The position numbers and the translations under genes were made by a program. From positions 868,001 through 932,000 of the forward strand of contig JADJXH010000004.1 of assembly GCA_016715895.1 (NCBI GenBank): a DNA stretch of 64,000 nucleotides, given 5' to 3'. Below, piece by piece: positions 61,136 through 64,000 of the stretch. Source of the DNA: Flavobacteriales bacterium (lineage in GTDB: Bacteria; Bacteroidota; Bacteroidia; Flavobacteriales_F; PHOS-HE28). The notes below the pieces were generated by a model that had not been told where the DNA came from, made no database searches, and saw nothing but the letters and a program-made list of their open reading frames with translations. How positions within the stretch are numbered: the first letter of the stretch is position 1; each line of letters opens with the position of its first letter.

Positions 61136-62557
61136 TTACCCGAACAGGTGCGAGAGCACCTCGTTCACCTGCGCCACCTGCACCAGTTCGATGCCCTTCA
61201 CCGGACCGATGCCCTTGGTGCCCTTGGGCACGAACACACGGGCGAAGCCAAGCTTTTGTGCTTCGGCGATGCGCTGCTCGGTGCGCGTCACGGGGCGGAT
61301 CTCGCCGGTGAGGCCCACTTCGCCGCAGAACGCGGTGTCCATGGGGATGGCGATGTCGGCGTTGCTGCTGAGCACGGCGCACACCACGGCCAGGTCGATC
61401 GCGGGCTCCTCCACGCGGAAGCCACCGGCGAGGTTCAGGAACACGTCCTTCTGCCCCAGGCGGAAGCCGCAGCGTTTCTCCAGCACGGCGAGCAGCATGT
61501 TCATGCGGCGCAGGTCGAAGCCGGTGGCGCTGCGCTGCGGCGTGCCATACACCGCGCTGCTCACCAGGGCCTGCACTTCGATCAACAGCGGACGCTGCCC
61601 TTCGAGCGTTGCGCTCACGGCCACACCGCTCGGGCGCTCGCGCCGGTCGCCGAGCAGCACCTGGCTGGGGTCCTCCACCGCAGCGAGGCCCGTGCCGTGC
61701 ATCTCATAGATGCCCAGCTCGTTGGTGCTGCCGAATCGGTTCTTCAAGGGCCGCAGCAGGCGGTACGCATGATCGCGGTCGCCCTCGAACTGCAGCACGC
61801 AGTCCACCATGTGCTCCAGCACCTTTGGTCCGGCGATGAAGCCGTCCTTGGTGATGTGCCCGATGAGCACGAAGGGCACGTCGGTGGCCTTGGCGAAGCG
61901 CATGATCTCGGCGGTGCACTCACGCACCTGGCCCACGCTGCCCGGGCTCGCATCGAGCGTGGCGGTGTGGAGCGTCTGCACGCTGTCGATCACCACCAGC
62001 CCCGGCTCCAGCGCCTCGATGTGCTTGAAGATGTTCTGGGTGTTCGTTTCCGTCAAGACGTAACAGCTCTCGGGGTGGCGAGTGGCGAGTGACGAGTGAC
62101 GAGTGGGTTCACTCGCTACTCGGTACTCGCCACTCGCCACTTGCAGCCGCTCCGCCCGCATCTTCACCTGGTGCTCGCTCTCCTCACCGGAGACGTAAAG
62201 CGTTCTCAAGTGCGGATTGCGCAAGGCGGTCTGCAGCAGCAGCGTGCTCTTGCCGATGCCGGGCTCACCGCCGATGAGCGTAATGCTGCCGGGCACAAGG
62301 CCGCCACCCATCACACGTGCAAGCTCACCGTCGCTCAGGGGGATCCGCGGACCGTCCTGCGCGGGGATATCGCCGATGGCCACGGGCTTCGGTGTGCGGC
62401 CCTTCACGCTGGCCGGGGTGCCGCGCTTCTCCTCCACGCGGTCGCGCACCTCCTCCACCAGCGTGTTCCACTGCTTGCAGCTGGGGCATTGCCCGAGCCA
62501 CTGGGGGAACGCGGAGCCGCAGCTCTGGCAGACGTACTGGGAGCGGACCTTAGCCAC
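61136..62557 (-). CDS. radA: DNA repair protein RadA with in-frame repeat insertion
   Basis: 473 residues. Processes branched recombination intermediates with RecA. N-terminal zinc finger YVCQSCGSAFPQWLGQCPSC, Walker A GGEPGIGKSTLLLQTA, the KNRFG motif (LKNRFGSTNELGIY) and a C-terminal LonP-like domain (EEPAIDLAVVCAVLSSNADI, MDTAFCGEVGLTGEIRPV). Between VKMRAERL and CYVLTETNTQ it has about 22 extra residues (140-161, including EYRVASEPTRHSSLATRHP) encoded by a heptamer hairpin. The frame stays open. Overlaps rfaE2 by 8 bp. Confidence 0.95.
   Translation of the reverse strand: MAKVRSQYVCQSCGSAFPQWLGQCPSCKQWNTLVEEVRDRVEEKRGTPASVKGRTPKPVAIGDIPAQDGPRIPLSDGELARVMGGGLVPGSITLIGGEPGIGKSTLLLQTALRNPHLRTLYVSGEESEHQVKMRAERLQVASGEYRVASEPTRHSSLATRHPESCYVLTETNTQNIFKHIEALEPGLVVIDSVQTLHTATLDASPGSVGQVRECTAEIMRFAKATDVPFVLIGHITKDGFIAGPKVLEHMVDCVLQFEGDRDHAYRLLRPLKNRFGSTNELGIYEMHGTGLAAVEDPSQVLLGDRRERPSGVAVSATLEGQRPLLIEVQALVSSAVYGTPQRSATGFDLRRMNMLLAVLEKRCGFRLGQKDVFLNLAGGFRVEEPAIDLAVVCAVLSSNADIAIPMDTAFCGEVGLTGEIRPVTRTEQRIAEAQKLGFARVFVPKGTKGIGPVKGIELVQVAQVNEVLSHLFG
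62075..62140. repeat. In-frame heptamer hairpin element inside radA
   Basis: 66 bp. Left arm 62075-62105 is heptads GTGGCGA GTGGCGA GTGACGA GTGACGA GTG; right arm 62110-62140 is the inverse with CACTCGC/TACTCGG heptads; loop GGTT. By eye about 27 of 31 arm positions pair. Length is divisible by 3 and no stop is introduced. Confidence 0.85.
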
Positions 62558-63053
62558 GGCGGATCCGCTCGACCAATGCGGTGGTGGAGAAGCCGTCCAC
62601 GAGCTTCAGGCTGTGCACGCTGCCGCCGCGGGCCTTCACCACGTCGGCGCCCACGATCTGCTCGGGCTTCCAGTCGCCGCCCTTGGCCAGCACATCGGGT
62701 TGGATGGCGGTGATCAGCTCCAGCGGGGTGTCCTCGTCGAAGATCACCACGGCGTCCACGCAGCGCAGGGCGGCCACCACGAGTGCACGGCTCAACTCAT
62801 CGTTGAGGGGACGGTCAGCGCCCTTCCCCAATCGGCGCACACTGGCGTCACTGTTGATGCCCACCACCAGGCGATCGCCCAGCAGTGCGGCTTCCTCCAG
62901 GTAGCCCACGTGGCCGCGGTGCAGGATGTCGAAGCAGCCATTGGTGAACACGATGCGGTCCCCCTTCACCCGCCAGACATGGGCCAGACGCACGGCTCCG
63001 ACGCGGTCGGTCACGTGGGGGTGAACGCTGGCGGGTGCGATGTCGGTGGTCAT
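62550..63053 (-). CDS. rfaE2: D-glycero-beta-D-manno-heptose 1-phosphate adenylyltransferase
   Basis: 167 residues from ATG 63053, which overlaps the preceding stop (ATGA). Nucleotidyltransferase fold with IVFTNGCFDILHRGHVGYLE (HxGH-type His motif), VVGINSDASVRRLGKGADRP and CVDAVVIFDEDTPLELI. Makes ADP-heptose for LPS core; separate HldE-type domain rather than fused kinase. Overlaps radA by 8 bp. Confidence 0.93.
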   Translation of the reverse strand: MTTDIAPASVHPHVTDRVGAVRLAHVWRVKGDRIVFTNGCFDILHRGHVGYLEEAALLGDRLVVGINSDASVRRLGKGADRPLNDELSRALVVAALRCVDAVVIFDEDTPLELITAIQPDVLAKGGDWKPEQIVGADVVKARGGSVHSLKLVDGFSTTALVERIRRG

Positions 63054-64000
63054 GGGGTGCGGCGCTTGCGGGCGACCAAAAGTAGCGAGAGGCCTCCGAG
63101 GGCGATGATCATGAGGGTTTGGGCCACCCAGAGCAGCCAGCCCATGGCCAGGGCCTCCGGGCGGATGATCCCACCGTCGCCGTCGGGCATGTATATGCTG
63201 ACGATGAGGGCCACAAAGGCCGGGTAGGCGCCGATGCCACCCTGCACCAGCACGATGCCCACCGAGCCGGCGATGAACCCGGCCATCACACCGGCAGCGG
63301 GCACGTGCCTGGTCTCGGGAAGGGCCATGAAGCCCACCCAGAACATGGCCACGTACAGCGCCCAGATCAGCACGGTGTGGAAGAGGTAGGGGCCTTTGTC
63401 GGGGGTGCGCAGGATGGAACGCACGCCCTCCACGAAGCCACGCACGCCGTCCATCAGGCGGGCCCGGAGCGCCGGACGGGTGAACACCAGGTAGGCGGCC
63501 GCGAGCCCACCGATGACGACCAGACCGAGCAGCCACCAACCCAGGCCGCCGCCTTCTGAGGAGGGGTCCTGTTGCGCGCGGAAGGCGGCGATGCGTGTCC
63601 GGAAGAGGTCGAGCTTCTCGGCCTGGAGCAGGAGCGTAAGGCCGGCGATGCCCAGCAGCATCACCATGTCGACGGCCCGTTCGGCGAGGATGGTGCCGAA
63701 GCCCTTCTCGAAGGGCACGCCCTCCGCGCGGTAGAGCATGGCGGCCCGGCTGGCCTCACCGGCCCGGGGCAGCAGCATGTTCATGAAATAGCCGCCCATC
63801 ACGGCGTGGTAGCAGGGCCAGAAGCCGGGCTTGTGGCCCAGGTGTCGCAGCAGGTAGCGCCAGCGCCAACCGCGGCTCACGTGGCTCAGCCAGCCCAGCA
63901 GGTTGCTCAGCACCAACCAGGGCACCGATGCGCGACCGAACGCCTCGAACAGGGCCGTGCGCTGGTCCGTGTCCAGCTGGCGGTAGAAATGCAGCACCAG
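63050..64000 (-). CDS. Lysylphosphatidylglycerol synthase-type flippase-like membrane protein, 5' end outside window
   Basis: The frame is open to the window edge; about 316 residues are seen of a family usually near 330, so only a few N-terminal residues are missing. Multi-pass protein of the UPF0104/LPG-synthase TM type: SRGWRWRYLLRHLGHKPGFW, YFMNMLLPRAGEASRAAML, EKGFGTILAERAVDMVML and the VGIVLVQGGIGAYPAFVALI region. Members move or modify lipids; the precise role is unknown. Overlaps rfaE2 by 4 bp. Confidence 0.88.
   Translation of the reverse strand: MVLHFYRQLDTDQRTALFEAFGRASVPWLVLSNLLGWLSHVSRGWRWRYLLRHLGHKPGFWPCYHAVMGGYFMNMLLPRAGEASRAAMLYRAEGVPFEKGFGTILAERAVDMVMLLGIAGLTLLLQAEKLDLFRTRIAAFRAQQDPSSEGGGLGWWLLGLVVIGGLAAAYLVFTRPALRARLMDGVRGFVEGVRSILRTPDKGPYLFHTVLIWALYVAMFWVGFMALPETRHVPAAGVMAGFIAGSVGIVLVQGGIGAYPAFVALIVSIYMPDGDGGIIRPEALAMGWLLWVAQTLMIIALGGLSLLLVARKRRTP

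Noticed and set aside
62075..62140. Possible CRISPR-like array or frameshift in radA
   Set aside because: Units are 7 bp with no spacers, and the radA frame continues through with intact motifs on both sides.

Overview
The window looks like a chromosome segment of a GC-rich member of the Bacteroidota, most likely a Flavobacteriales-type lineage (lineage inferred from gene content, not tested). The signs are: many secreted proteins ending in type IX secretion (T9SS) sorting domains, a gliding-motility C-terminal domain protein paired with a PorP/SprF protein, the long three-domain form of IspG, a MurF-alanine racemase fusion, the DUF4271-hemD-rnpA-yidD-ctpA gene order, and promoters of the Bacteroidota type (TTTG, about 19-21 nt, TAnnTTTG) instead of Shine-Dalgarno sites. 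No tRNA, rRNA, CRISPR array, transposase or phage gene was seen. Genes are dense and often overlap by 1-20 bases.

Layout. 1-5.2 kb: a partial T9SS cargo gene, a DUF4230 protein, ispG and a CpcT/CpeT-like protein. 5.2-14 kb (minus strand): a tight eight-gene operon with four lipoproteins, a 43-residue membrane protein, a Tat-exported DUF1501-type protein, a 1155-residue repeat protein with a gliding-motility C-terminus, and PorP/SprF. 14-18.3 kb: a winged-helix regulator with two membrane proteins, facing a Rossmann-fold gene across a promoter with palindromic operators; then an M23 peptidase and a DUF3108 protein. 18.5-24.2 kb: secreted proteins (S8 peptidase, beta-propeller, YHYH). 24.4-30.2 kb: ppsA, an AT-richer T9SS cargo gene bounded by a 103-bp imperfect repeat, and a BlaI/M56-TonB pair. 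30.4-34.6 kb: secreted and small membrane proteins. 34.6-39.4 kb (minus): two MBOAT/SGNH acyltransferase pairs. 39.5-42.6 kb: small proteins and an acyl-CoA dehydrogenase (probably glutaryl-CoA).

42.6-64 kb is mainly housekeeping: DUF4271-hemD-rnpA-yidD-ctpA, an O-antigen ligase and two glycosyltransferases, a large S8 peptidase, murF/alr and tdk, a conserved coiled-coil protein followed by an M28 peptidase and rsmI, a quinone-oxidoreductase-like gene, and a flippase-like protein with rfaE2 and radA. RadA carries an in-frame 66-bp hairpin built of 7-bp repeats. LPS and envelope functions (rfaE2, GT9, GT2, O-antigen ligase, MBOAT pairs) are spread over the window.

The best candidate for an undescribed system is the 5.2-14 kb operon. 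It joins proteins resembling planctomycete-type DUF1549/DUF1501/cytochrome modules with lipoproteins carrying a possible surface-export tag, a T9SS-type adhesin and its PorP/SprF partner. The most unusual DNA-level signals are the heptamer hairpin inside radA, the diverged 103-bp repeat with an inverted 6-bp core around the 27-28.6 kb gene, and the placement of -7 elements only a few bases before many start codons.
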